Notes: generated by a model not told the origin, from the letters alone. A stretch of DNA of 5,786 bases from Spirochaeta sp. (GCA_030635565.1 DAOVYP010000164.1:1-5786), one strand, 5' to 3'. Shown: positions 1-5,609, counted from the stretch's first letter. Numbers and translations: made by a program.

Positions 1-1
1 A

Positions 2-460
2 TTATTTCCGGATACCAATTTCAATATAGATCTGAAAGATTCTGGAAATGCGATCGTGAGAGCCTGGACCGATCTGCTGAGCAGCAGCGGATCGCAGCAG
101 CGCTGCCGAACCGCATCCTTCAGGGACAGAACCCTGCGGATTTTCAAGAGAATGAATCCCGGTGCGCCTGTATCGGTGGCCCGTTTCGGCGTCGCATGGC
201 TGCTTCTGACAACCCTTCTGGGGCGCCCCCGATCACCCAGGAAATGGGAAGGGGTTCTCCAGCTGCCTGAGTTTGCGGGGCCCATCCGCATTCTGACCCC
301 CGGACGCATCGCCGGATGGCAGGGGAAAGGCTGGAAAGTTCAGGTGTGGACAGTCGATAATGAAGAGGATATGAAGCGTTTTGTCCGATGGGGAATTGAC
401 GGTATCATCACCAACAGACCATCGTTGCTGAATGCAGTTCTGAATACTCCGAACGCATAG
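2..460 (+). CDS. Glycerophosphodiester phosphodiesterase, C-terminal part (5' end outside window)
   Basis: The frame is open from base 2 to the TAG at 458-460, giving 152 residues with no start in view. A GTG at 56 exists, but coding similarity begins before it, so the gene enters from the left. The first residues (FPDTNFNIDLKD) match the GDPD-family strand that normally reads FNIE/DxK, which carries an acidic metal ligand. The end (VQVWTVDNEEDMKRFVRWG followed by DGIITNRP) is the classic GDPD C-terminal TIM-barrel signature. The family hydrolyses glycerophosphodiesters such as glycerophosphocholine to sn-glycerol 3-phosphate plus an alcohol. The N-terminal HRG and ExD catalytic motifs would lie upstream, so activity, full length and any signal peptide cannot be judged. 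The stop overlaps the ribosome site of the PhoH gene, suggesting co-transcription. The family call is firm; the specific gene name (ugpQ or glpQ) is not. Confidence 0.88.
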   Translation, partial: LFPDTNFNIDLKDSGNAIVRAWTDLLSSSGSQQRCRTASFRDRTLRIFKRMNPGAPVSVARFGVAWLLLTTLLGRPRSPRKWEGVLQLPEFAGPIRILTPGRIAGWQGKGWKVQVWTVDNEEDMKRFVRWGIDGIITNRPSLLNAVLNTPNA

Positions 461-463
461 GGA
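459..463 (+). promoter_or_regulatory. Shine-Dalgarno of the PIN-PhoH gene, overlapping the upstream stop codon
   Basis: AGGGA lies about 7 nt before the TTG at 470 and shares bases with the TAG stop of the phosphodiesterase. It decides the start: the codons between that stop and 470 include no ATG, GTG or other TTG in frame. The overlap suggests that ribosomes finishing the first gene help start the second. Confidence 0.6.
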
Positions 464-469
464 ACAATA

Positions 470-1780
470 TTGAGACAGCATGAGAAAATATTCGTAATCG
501 ATACAAACGTTCTGATCCATCGTCCCGATGCCTTTGTTTCATTCCGGGATTCACTGGTCATCATACCCCTGTGGGTCTTCGAGGAACTGGACAAACTGAA
601 GAGGGATCATGCCGGCAGGGGACGAAGCGCCCGGCAGGCCATTCGTTATATCAACGAATTTTCAAAGAGGGGAAATCTGCAGGATGGTGTGAAACTGCCC
701 TCAGGGGGAACCTTGAAGGTGGGATTCGCTCAGGATGCCAAAGTTCCCAAAGACCTGTCTCTCGATAATATGGACAATAAAATAATTCTTTGCGCCCTCT
801 CACTCATGCAGGCCGGAAACGATGTATTCTTCGTTTCCAAGGATATCAATGCCCGCATCAAGGCCGCGGTCCTCGGATTGAAAGCGGTCGATTACGAAAA
901 AAACAAGGTGAGCATGGAACATCTCTATGCCGGTATCGTGGAGAGTTCCATCGGAGAAGATAAACTCACCGACTTTCAGCAGTCCGGCCGTCTCGCGTGG
1001 GACGACCGTTCCCTGCTGCCCAATCAGTACGTCCTCTTCAGACATGAGAAGAAGGGCAAGAAAACGATTCATATCGGCCGTCGTCAGAACGATGAGGAAC
1101 TGCTCAGATATGTGGAATCCTGGCAGGAACCGGTGATGGGAATCAAGCCTCTCAACGTTAAACAACGTATCGCCTTCGATCTGCTGATGGATGATTCGAT
1201 ACCTCTGGTGACCCTGGTGGGTAAGGCGGGGACGGGCAAAACACTGCTGGCCATGGCTGCCTCCCTGAAGAAAACCCTGGAGGAAAAGCGTTACTCCAGG
1301 GTTTTGGTAAGCCGGCCCATCATTCCGATGGGGCAGGACCTGGGATATCTGCCGGGTCAGAAACAGGCGAAGATGTCCCATTGGATGCAGCCGATTTTCG
1401 ATAACCTTGAATATATTATTGATTCGGCCAAACAGCAGAATCTCAAGAGCATTGATCATCTGTTGAACAACAAGGTGATGGAAATTGAAGCCATCACATA
1501 TATACGGGGTCGATCGCTGCCGAGGCAGTACATCATTATCGACGAAGCACAGAATCTCACCCCTCACGAGGTGAAAACCATCGTCAGCCGGGCCGGAGAT
1601 GGTTCGAAAGTTGTACTCACCGGTGATCCGTATCAGATAGACTGTCCTTATCTGGATGCCGAGTCGAACGGGCTTACTTATCTGGTGGAAGCCTTCAAGG
1701 GGCAGAATCTTGCCGGCCATATCACCCTGGCCAAGAGCGAGCGCAGTCCCCTGGCTGAACTGGCGACGGAGTTGTTATGA
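470..1780 (+). CDS. PIN-PhoH family protein (PhoH2/YlaK type): PIN RNase domain fused to a PhoH ATPase
   Basis: This is a 436-residue protein, the usual size for PIN-PhoH fusions. Residues about 6-140 form a PIN nuclease domain with acidic residues in the expected places: D11 in VIDTNVLI, E38/E39 in FEELDKL, D99/D102 in DNMDNKI, and D125 in VSKDINARIKA. Residues about 225-436 are the PhoH P-loop ATPase: Walker A GKAGTGKT (251-258), Walker B IIIDEAQN (355-362), the LTGDPYQID motif (383-391) and the late SERSPLAELA segment (423-432). The mycobacterial homologue PhoH2 is described as an ATP-dependent RNA helicase and ribonuclease and as part of a toxin-antitoxin-like pair; the same cytoplasmic RNA role here is inference. 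All visible key residues are intact. TTG at 470 is chosen because it is the only in-frame start after the upstream stop and has a Shine-Dalgarno. The gene ends in an ATGA overlap with the next gene, implying coupling. Confidence 0.95.
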   Translation: MRQHEKIFVIDTNVLIHRPDAFVSFRDSLVIIPLWVFEELDKLKRDHAGRGRSARQAIRYINEFSKRGNLQDGVKLPSGGTLKVGFAQDAKVPKDLSLDNMDNKIILCALSLMQAGNDVFFVSKDINARIKAAVLGLKAVDYEKNKVSMEHLYAGIVESSIGEDKLTDFQQSGRLAWDDRSLLPNQYVLFRHEKKGKKTIHIGRRQNDEELLRYVESWQEPVMGIKPLNVKQRIAFDLLMDDSIPLVTLVGKAGTGKTLLAMAASLKKTLEEKRYSRVLVSRPIIPMGQDLGYLPGQKQAKMSHWMQPIFDNLEYIIDSAKQQNLKSIDHLLNNKVMEIEAITYIRGRSLPRQYIIIDEAQNLTPHEVKTIVSRAGDGSKVVLTGDPYQIDCPYLDAESNGLTYLVEAFKGQNLAGHITLAKSERSPLAELATELL

Positions 1781-2097
1781 GTGAACGGCGTTATACCCAG
1801 ACCGTCAGGCGGGAGCTGAGTCATCTTGTTGAACTGGCGGCCGCAAGGGAATCCGAATCCCGTCTCAGGGAAATTTCCACATTGCTGAATCGGTGGAAAA
1901 AGGGAAATATGGCTTCTTCCGACGCCCTGGCTGAAATCAGCCGTCTGTCCGGCGCCTCACCGGTAACCTGGTCCGACGGTGCCGACCCCGGAGTGCCGGT
2001 GGCCCATGCCGTCGTTACGGGCATTCTGGACAGGAAAGATCTCTCGGATTCCGCGTGGAAGGCCATCGAATTTCTCATCACCCTGGCCGGAATTTGA
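1777..2097 (+). CDS. Small conserved-looking hypothetical protein coupled to PhoH
   Basis: I do not recognise a named family for this 106-residue protein. It starts at the ATG inside the ATGA overlap with the end of the PhoH gene, a classic sign of translational coupling, and this geometry is why I accept the start. The first 45 residues are charged and probably helical (RRELSHLVELAAARESESRL, then LREISTLLNRW). After a hinge around 46-50 comes a second helical stretch (DALAEISRLSG), then a loop rich in G, D and P (WSDGADPGVPVAHAV, 65-79), then a C-terminal helix (SDSAWKAIEFLITL). It has no signal peptide, membrane segment or cysteine, so it is probably cytoplasmic. Its position suggests it works with the PIN-PhoH protein, as a partner or modulator, but nothing in its sequence proves this. 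Confidence 0.82.
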   Translation: MSERRYTQTVRRELSHLVELAAARESESRLREISTLLNRWKKGNMASSDALAEISRLSGASPVTWSDGADPGVPVAHAVVTGILDRKDLSDSAWKAIEFLITLAGI

Positions 2098-2099
2098 AT

Positions 2100-2128
2100 T
2101 TGATCATGGCATCCGGGCATTCTATAAT
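2100..2128 (+). promoter_or_regulatory. Sigma70-type promoter before the zinc-ribbon gene
   Basis: TTGATC (2100-2105) matches the -35 consensus at four of six bases. It is followed by exactly 17 bp and a perfect TATAAT (2123-2128). It lies just after the stop of the 106-residue gene. A transcript would be expected to start around 2134-2136, that is, at or next to the ATG at 2136. The promoter call is by eye only. Confidence 0.5.
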
Positions 2129-2135
2129 ATCGATT

Positions 2136-2351
2136 ATGGATCGGGTCAGTTTTTGCAGACATTGCGGAGAACTCCTTGAAGAACATTGGGTGCACTGCCC
2201 CTGGTGCGGCAAGGAAACGCTGCACGGCTCACTGTCCTGGGAGACTGTTGTGGATGAACCCCGGGAGCGCATGGGACGATTGGACGATATTTCAGGAAGA
2301 CTTGACGCTCTGGAAATTGAGCTGGATGCGTTCCTGGCCGGTAAAATTTAA
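2136..2351 (+). CDS. Small zinc-ribbon protein with C-terminal coiled coil
   Basis: This 71-residue protein has two CxxC knuckles, C7-RH-C10 and C21-PW-C24, separated by ten residues. This is a typical zinc-ribbon that should bind one Zn(II). The remainder is acidic and ends in a heptad-patterned helix with L49, I52, L56, L59, L63 and F66 spaced 3-4-3-4-3, so it probably dimerises or docks on a partner by coiled coil. It is presumably cytoplasmic; nucleic-acid or protein binding is possible but not shown. The start is uncertain. ATG at 2136 puts the ribbon at the N-terminus, as is usual for such proteins, whereas ATG at 2106 would add ten residues (MASGHSIISI) and an upstream ATG at 2055 would overlap the previous gene deeply. 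None has a good Shine-Dalgarno. The first start fits a leaderless transcript from the promoter just upstream. Confidence 0.8.
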   Translation: MDRVSFCRHCGELLEEHWVHCPWCGKETLHGSLSWETVVDEPRERMGRLDDISGRLDALEIELDAFLAGKI

Positions 2352-2364
2352 TTTTCAATAATTC

Positions 2365-2392
2365 TAAGATCGCCTCAATTAATTGTCGATAA
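2365..2392 (+). promoter_or_regulatory. Possible sigma28-like promoter before the propeller/NodB gene
   Basis: TAAG (2365-2368) is followed 16 bp later by GTCGATAA (2385-2392), close to the flagellar sigma28 -10 consensus GCCGATAA (7 of 8). The -35 half is weak (TAAG for TAAA) and the spacing is at the long end. The 48-bp gap holding it is clearly AT-richer than the genes. A weak alternative sigma70 -10 (AATAAT, 2357-2362) has no convincing -35. This is a tentative call. Confidence 0.22.
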
Positions 2393-2400
2393 AGAATCGA
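2376..2400 (+). repeat. Two small palindromes at the start of the propeller/NodB gene
   Basis: CAATTAATTG (2376-2385) is a perfect 10-bp palindrome. It is followed at once by TCGAT-aaaga-ATCGA (2386-2400), an inverted repeat with 5-bp arms whose last base is the A of the start codon. They could be an operator or a weak hairpin near the ribosome-binding region, or chance in AT-rich DNA. Confidence 0.3.
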
Positions 2401-4640
2401 TGAAGTCTGCCCTCGCAGTTAGCGCATTGTTGCTGGCGGCCCTGGTTACTGTTACCGCCGCCGATCCCTCATTTAATTTGTCCGACCTGGCCGGTGACGA
2501 ACGTCTGCTGTTCACGAGCATCACGGATCAGCCGGGCTGGGGAGAATATGAAACCCTGTTTGTGGCAAATCTGACCGAGGGTGACGAAATTGAAACCCTG
2601 ACTCATTTTCCCGAAAGAACAAGGTATTTCCGGAGCACAGGCGAATTGGAAATACAGAATCGATTCGGCCTGTACCGGATACCGATCCGTGAAGAATCCG
2701 GTATCCGGGAACTTGAGTTTCATCCGTCGTTCCGCGACGGTGCCGATATTGCAAAAGGCCGGATATTACCTGTGGCTTCTTCACCTGATGGTCGATGGGT
2801 TTTGGTTCAGGAACCCGACGGGCCGGTGAGAGCTCGCCTCGTCCTGTACAGTGTTTCCAACGGCAAAGGGATTGTCATTACACGGAATCACGTTCTCGAT
2901 TATCAGGCCGCTCCGGCTCTCTGGTCTCCGGATTCCAGATACATGCTCTATGCCCGGGATGGAAGGCTGTTTTACGTCTCAGCCCGACTTATGGAGGAAT
3001 CCAGGCTCCCGGATGAGAGTTACCGGGAATTCGGCGAAGGAACGCTCTCCAGTGTTCGATGGACCAGTCCGGACACCTTGTATTACATCAGGGGATCATT
3101 GGTGGGTCTGGTAAGACCTTCCGAATTCTTTACCAGATCGTTTTATTCCGAACCACTGCCTGTCGGGAGTACCGTCGGTATACTGCCGGTGGGTTTCGAT
3201 CCCAACTTTGATATGTTCTGGCCTGCTCCGGATGGATCGTCCATCATCGTACTTAAGGAAGATCGTAATCTTTTCCGTTTTCCACTGGAGGGAGATGAAG
3301 GTAAAGAGGGTCTGAACCTGCCGTTCCTGCATCTGCCCGGGGAATCCTCGGTACTCAAGCTCTGGTGGAGATCCGGCGGTGACATATTTATTCTGACAGC
3401 CTCACGCCTGTACCATCTGGATTCCGATAAAGAGGGAAATGCACAGTTCCGGGATGTAAACGTAAACCTTCCTGAAACCCGTCGTTTTGTGCCATCCCCT
3501 GACGGGTCCGTCATGGCTGTACTTGAGAATGGAGGTGTTTCACTTCGTAATCCGGACACACTGGAAGAAATCCGTTACATCACCCATCCGGACCCCAGAA
3601 ACCTTTTCTGGATCGATGATTCCCGGCTCCTGATTGCAGGAGGCCGGCGAACTGAAATTGCAGAGGCAGACGGAGTCGAAAAGGTACTGCTTTCCCTGTC
3701 ACAGGTAGAAAAAGCCGGATTTGATGCGGAAGAAAACGTTTGTGCGGTCAGTGGGGGCCGGCATTTCCGCCTGCAGTCTGATTCCGGATTATGGACAGTC
3801 GCCGACGAGGGCACCGGTGGGGGCATCAGGACTCCGAGACTGGAATCACCCGGACACAGGGTATATCTGGATGAGAATACCATCATGGTCCGCACAGTTG
3901 ACGGATTCGGGAACAGGGTTCTGTTCCCGACACCTGCGTACCATGAAGATTTATTGCCGGCATCCGAAGGTGACAATCCGGTGTTCGATCACGGCATCCG
4001 GAACGGTCGCAGGGAAGTCGCTCTGGTTTTCAATGCGGTGGACAGTGACGAGGGACTTGGTAAAGTACTTCAAGTCCTGGCCGATTATGATCTTCGGGTG
4101 ACATTCTTTGTCGGTGGGGATTTTATCCGCCATCGGCCTGAGGCGGCTCGCCTTCTGGCCGGTTCCGGGCATGAAATCGGTTCCCTGTTCTATACGCATA
4201 TGGATATGACTGATTTCCGCTACCGGATTGATACGGAATTCATCGTCAGAGGCCTGGGACGGAATGAAGATGAATTCTTTCGGGCAACCGGGAAAGAGGT
4301 CTCCACTTTATGGCATGCCCCATGGTATGTTGTCAGCCCACCCATACTGGATGCGACCGTCGAAATGAATTATCGCTATATAGGGCGGGATGTGGATCCT
4401 CTGGATTGGGTGGTTCAGGACGGACCGGCCGGAACCCGGAATCTGTACAAACGCAGCCCCGAGCTGGTTGAAAGCACTCTTGAAGAGAAGAAGCCGGGTT
4501 CGATTATACCTGTGAGGGTCGGAAAACCGGGAAAACGGGATGATTATTTATTCCGGAAACTCGATTTGCTCATTAACGGTTTATTGAATGAAGGGTATGA
4601 AATCGTCACTGTCAGCGAACTGCAGGAACGGTTGCATTAA
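2400..4640 (+). CDS. Secreted beta-propeller protein with C-terminal degenerate NodB/polysaccharide-deacetylase domain
   Basis: This is a 746-residue protein. Residues 1-20 are a signal peptide (MKSALAVSALLLAALVTVTA, cleavage after A20 or A21); there is no lipobox cysteine, so it should be free in the periplasm or exported. Residues about 30-480 look like a TolB/WD40-like beta-propeller. Turns of the SPDG type recur at 128, 176, 223, 277 and 366, with weaker ones near 324 and 406, i.e. roughly every 40-54 residues. Residues about 538-746 follow the NodB homology fold (REVALVFNAVDS, RVTFFVGGDFI, GHEIGSLFYTH, DVDPLDW, YEIVTVSELQ). However, the TFDDG acids are N545 and A546, the first metal His of HxxxH is L596 (H600 is kept), the RPPY arginine position reads H639, and the late LLHD motif reads PVRV (704-707). 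D664/D666/D669-W670 remain. Active deacetylation is therefore doubtful; glycan binding is an inference. The start is fixed by the signal peptide, although there is no clear Shine-Dalgarno. Confidence 0.88.
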   Translation: MKSALAVSALLLAALVTVTAADPSFNLSDLAGDERLLFTSITDQPGWGEYETLFVANLTEGDEIETLTHFPERTRYFRSTGELEIQNRFGLYRIPIREESGIRELEFHPSFRDGADIAKGRILPVASSPDGRWVLVQEPDGPVRARLVLYSVSNGKGIVITRNHVLDYQAAPALWSPDSRYMLYARDGRLFYVSARLMEESRLPDESYREFGEGTLSSVRWTSPDTLYYIRGSLVGLVRPSEFFTRSFYSEPLPVGSTVGILPVGFDPNFDMFWPAPDGSSIIVLKEDRNLFRFPLEGDEGKEGLNLPFLHLPGESSVLKLWWRSGGDIFILTASRLYHLDSDKEGNAQFRDVNVNLPETRRFVPSPDGSVMAVLENGGVSLRNPDTLEEIRYITHPDPRNLFWIDDSRLLIAGGRRTEIAEADGVEKVLLSLSQVEKAGFDAEENVCAVSGGRHFRLQSDSGLWTVADEGTGGGIRTPRLESPGHRVYLDENTIMVRTVDGFGNRVLFPTPAYHEDLLPASEGDNPVFDHGIRNGRREVALVFNAVDSDEGLGKVLQVLADYDLRVTFFVGGDFIRHRPEAARLLAGSGHEIGSLFYTHMDMTDFRYRIDTEFIVRGLGRNEDEFFRATGKEVSTLWHAPWYVVSPPILDATVEMNYRYIGRDVDPLDWVVQDGPAGTRNLYKRSPELVESTLEEKKPGSIIPVRVGKPGKRDDYLFRKLDLLINGLLNEGYEIVTVSELQERLH

Positions 4641-4672
4641 TTAAGTCGTCCGGAACGACGACCGACTATAAT
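4641..4672 (+). promoter_or_regulatory. Promoter candidate of fliS (perfect TATAAT; weak sigma28-like alternative)
   Basis: A perfect TATAAT lies at 4667-4672, 51 bp before the fliS ATG, but I see no good -35 at 16-18 bp. Overlapping it, TAAG (4642-4645) and ACCGACTA (4661-4668) have the spacing of a sigma28 promoter (TAAAGTTT-N11-GCCGATAA) with only partial matches (about 4/8 and 5/8). Late flagellar genes such as fliS are often sigma28-dependent, so either reading is possible. A start near 4678-4680 would put the leader stem-loop at the very 5' end of the mRNA. Confidence 0.4.
4645..4662 (+). repeat. Short inverted repeat after the propeller/NodB gene
   Basis: GTCGTC (4645-4650) and GACGAC (4657-4662) form a 6-bp stem with a 6-nt loop, five bases after the stop codon. 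There is no T-run behind it, so it is not a standard intrinsic terminator. It lies where the -35 region of the fliS promoter would be and may be a binding site or simply chance. Confidence 0.3.
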
Positions 4673-4677
4673 AGAGA

Positions 4678-4705
4678 TGAGGATCAGTCATTTGACTGAT
4701 TCTCA
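4678..4705 (+). promoter_or_regulatory. 13-bp stem-loop in the fliS leader
   Basis: Bases 4678-4690 (TGAGGATCAGTCA) pair with 4693-4705 (TGACTGATTCTCA): twelve Watson-Crick pairs and one G-U. The nominal loop is TT, so in RNA the top pair would open to give a 12-bp stem with a 4-nt loop. It follows the TATAAT and stops three bases before the Shine-Dalgarno of fliS. No T-run follows, so I do not call it a terminator. A 5' mRNA stabiliser or a regulatory leader is plausible. Confidence 0.6.
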
Positions 4706-4707
4706 AA

Positions 4708-4714
4708 GAGGGAG
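4708..4714 (+). promoter_or_regulatory. Strong Shine-Dalgarno of fliS
   Basis: GAGGGAG lies about 9 nt before the ATG at 4724. It is among the best ribosome sites in the window, immediately 3' of the leader stem-loop, and it contains a GGA core that could in principle be covered by a CsrA-type regulator. Confidence 0.6.
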
Positions 4715-4723
4715 CATCGCCTA

Positions 4724-5146
4724 ATGAATACAGATCCACTTCGCGCTTACAGGCAAACCCGTGTTAAAACCGCTTCTCAGGGTCAACTGATCGTCATGTT
4801 GTACAATGAGGGACTCAAGCAGCTGAAAATCGCCGAGAACGAACTCGTATCGGGGCAGCCGAAGCTGGATCTGGTGCATAATGCCATCGTGAAAGCCCAG
4901 GATATCATCACCGAGCTGATGGTTTCCCTGGATTTTGAGAAAGGCGGCGATGTTGCCCGTAATCTCTTTCATCTTTATATGTATTTCAATCAGAAACTGG
5001 TGGATGCCAATCTCTCAAAGGACGTATCCAATCTGCGTGAAGTACATGATTTGATGGCCGATCTCCGGGAAGCCTGGGCTGCCATCGAGAGCACCGCACC
5101 TCAACAGGAACATCAGGTTTCCGGCGGTGTGAATCTCGCAGGTTGA
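4724..5146 (+). CDS. fliS: Flagellar secretion chaperone FliS
   Basis: This 140-residue protein is of typical FliS length. It has the family hallmarks: an N-terminal AYRQTRVKTASQGQLIVMLY (8-27), a helix with KAQDIITELMVSLDFEKGGD (57-76), then ARNLFHLYMYFNQKLVDAN (78-96), and the closing LREAW (114-118). FliS is a cytoplasmic four-helix chaperone that binds the C-terminus of newly made flagellin, prevents early polymerisation and hands it to the type III export gate via FlhA. The start at 4724 is well supported by a strong Shine-Dalgarno. The tail after about residue 123 is low in conservation (PQQEHQVSGG). It has its own leader with a promoter-like element and hairpin, and the next gene begins 3 bp after its stop, suggesting a two-gene flagellar unit. 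The call is firm. Confidence 0.95.
   Translation: MNTDPLRAYRQTRVKTASQGQLIVMLYNEGLKQLKIAENELVSGQPKLDLVHNAIVKAQDIITELMVSLDFEKGGDVARNLFHLYMYFNQKLVDANLSKDVSNLREVHDLMADLREAWAAIESTAPQQEHQVSGGVNLAG
5140..5143 (+). promoter_or_regulatory. Shine-Dalgarno deciding the start of the gene after fliS
   Basis: AGGT inside the last codons of fliS lies 6 nt before the ATG at 5150. It favours that ATG over the adjacent TTG at 5147, which would add only one residue, and it points to coupling with fliS. Confidence 0.45.
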
Positions 5147-5149
5147 TTG

Positions 5150-5596
5150 ATGACAAAAATGCCGGTCCCGTCATGGTGGGAGGATATTGAGAGATCCCGC
5201 AATGATGCTCTCTCGGATTTCGAATCCGTTCTGAATACACTGGAAACGGCTCTGTCCGTATCCGGCGATAAATCACCTGGAACCGTCCGCAACAATACTG
5301 CGAGGTGGTCGGCCCTGCTGAATGCCGTTGCATCAATTTCAGATAGAATGACCTCTGGCGCAGGTCTGGCCGAATCCCGGCGCAAAGATGTGATGGCCAT
5401 GGGTTTCAGCCCCCCTGAGAATCCCGACATGGCACGCCGGGCGGCGGAGGCCTCCACAAAAGCACTCTCACTCAGCTCTGAGCTGCGCCGGAAAATGTTG
5501 CTGATAAAAAATGAACTCTCCGGCCGCCGTCCCCGCCGTCCCCCGATGAGACTCTATCGGGACAACTCTCCCTCTCATATCGATGTCCGTGTATAA
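5150..5596 (+). CDS. Small helical protein downstream of fliS; possible FliT/FlgN-like flagellar chaperone
   Basis: I cannot assign this 148-residue protein by sequence alone. It begins MTKMPVPSWWEDIERS and is mostly helical: one helix at about 9-36, one at 46-68, and a long one at about 92-124 (MARRAAEAST through LLIKNELSG). It then has a basic, proline-rich tail with RRPRRPP (126-132) and ends LYRDNSPSHIDVRV. There is no signal peptide, cysteine or membrane segment. FliT and FlgN export chaperones are similarly small helical proteins, and fliT often follows fliS, so a chaperone for a hook or filament protein is a reasonable positional guess; no diagnostic motif proves it. ATG at 5150 is preferred for its Shine-Dalgarno. 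Its stop codon overlaps a TATAAT before polA. Confidence 0.78.
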   Translation: MTKMPVPSWWEDIERSRNDALSDFESVLNTLETALSVSGDKSPGTVRNNTARWSALLNAVASISDRMTSGAGLAESRRKDVMAMGFSPPENPDMARRAAEASTKALSLSSELRRKMLLIKNELSGRRPRRPPMRLYRDNSPSHIDVRV

Positions 5597-5597
5597 T
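5592..5597 (+). promoter_or_regulatory. TATAAT before polA, overlapping the previous stop codon
   Basis: A perfect -10 hexamer includes the TAA stop of the preceding gene and ends 12 bp before the polA ATG. No -35 is visible at normal spacing, and the TG before it is one base too close for an extended -10. If used, the leader would be only about 5-7 nt. Confidence 0.3.
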
Positions 5598-5609
5598 TAA
5601 CTCAAGAAC

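Noticed and set aside
56..60. GTG at 56 as the start of the phosphodiesterase
   Set aside because: Family-typical residues (FNIDLKD) are encoded before it in the same open frame, so the gene begins outside the window.
800..1720. Long open frame on the - strand (306 codons) opposite PhoH
   Set aside because: It lies wholly antisense to a gene with intact PIN and Walker motifs; its translation shows no recognisable domain and there is no sensible ribosome site. It is a by-product of codon bias.
2055..2135. Longer zinc-ribbon start at 2055
   Set aside because: It would overlap the preceding gene by over 40 bp, adds residues with no family resemblance and has no Shine-Dalgarno; 2136 (or 2106) is more likely.
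3096..3976. Several - strand open frames (78-138 codons) opposite the propeller/NodB gene
   Set aside because: Their translations are rich in Ser, Pro and Arg without domains, and the + strand gene is continuous and convincing.
4503..4508. TATAAT on the - strand inside the propeller/NodB gene
   Set aside because: It lies within coding sequence with no gene on that strand to drive; treated as chance.
4678..4710. The fliS leader hairpin as an intrinsic terminator of the preceding gene
   Set aside because: The stem is strong, but the following bases are TCTCAAAGAG rather than a T-run, and it lies between a TATAAT and a Shine-Dalgarno.
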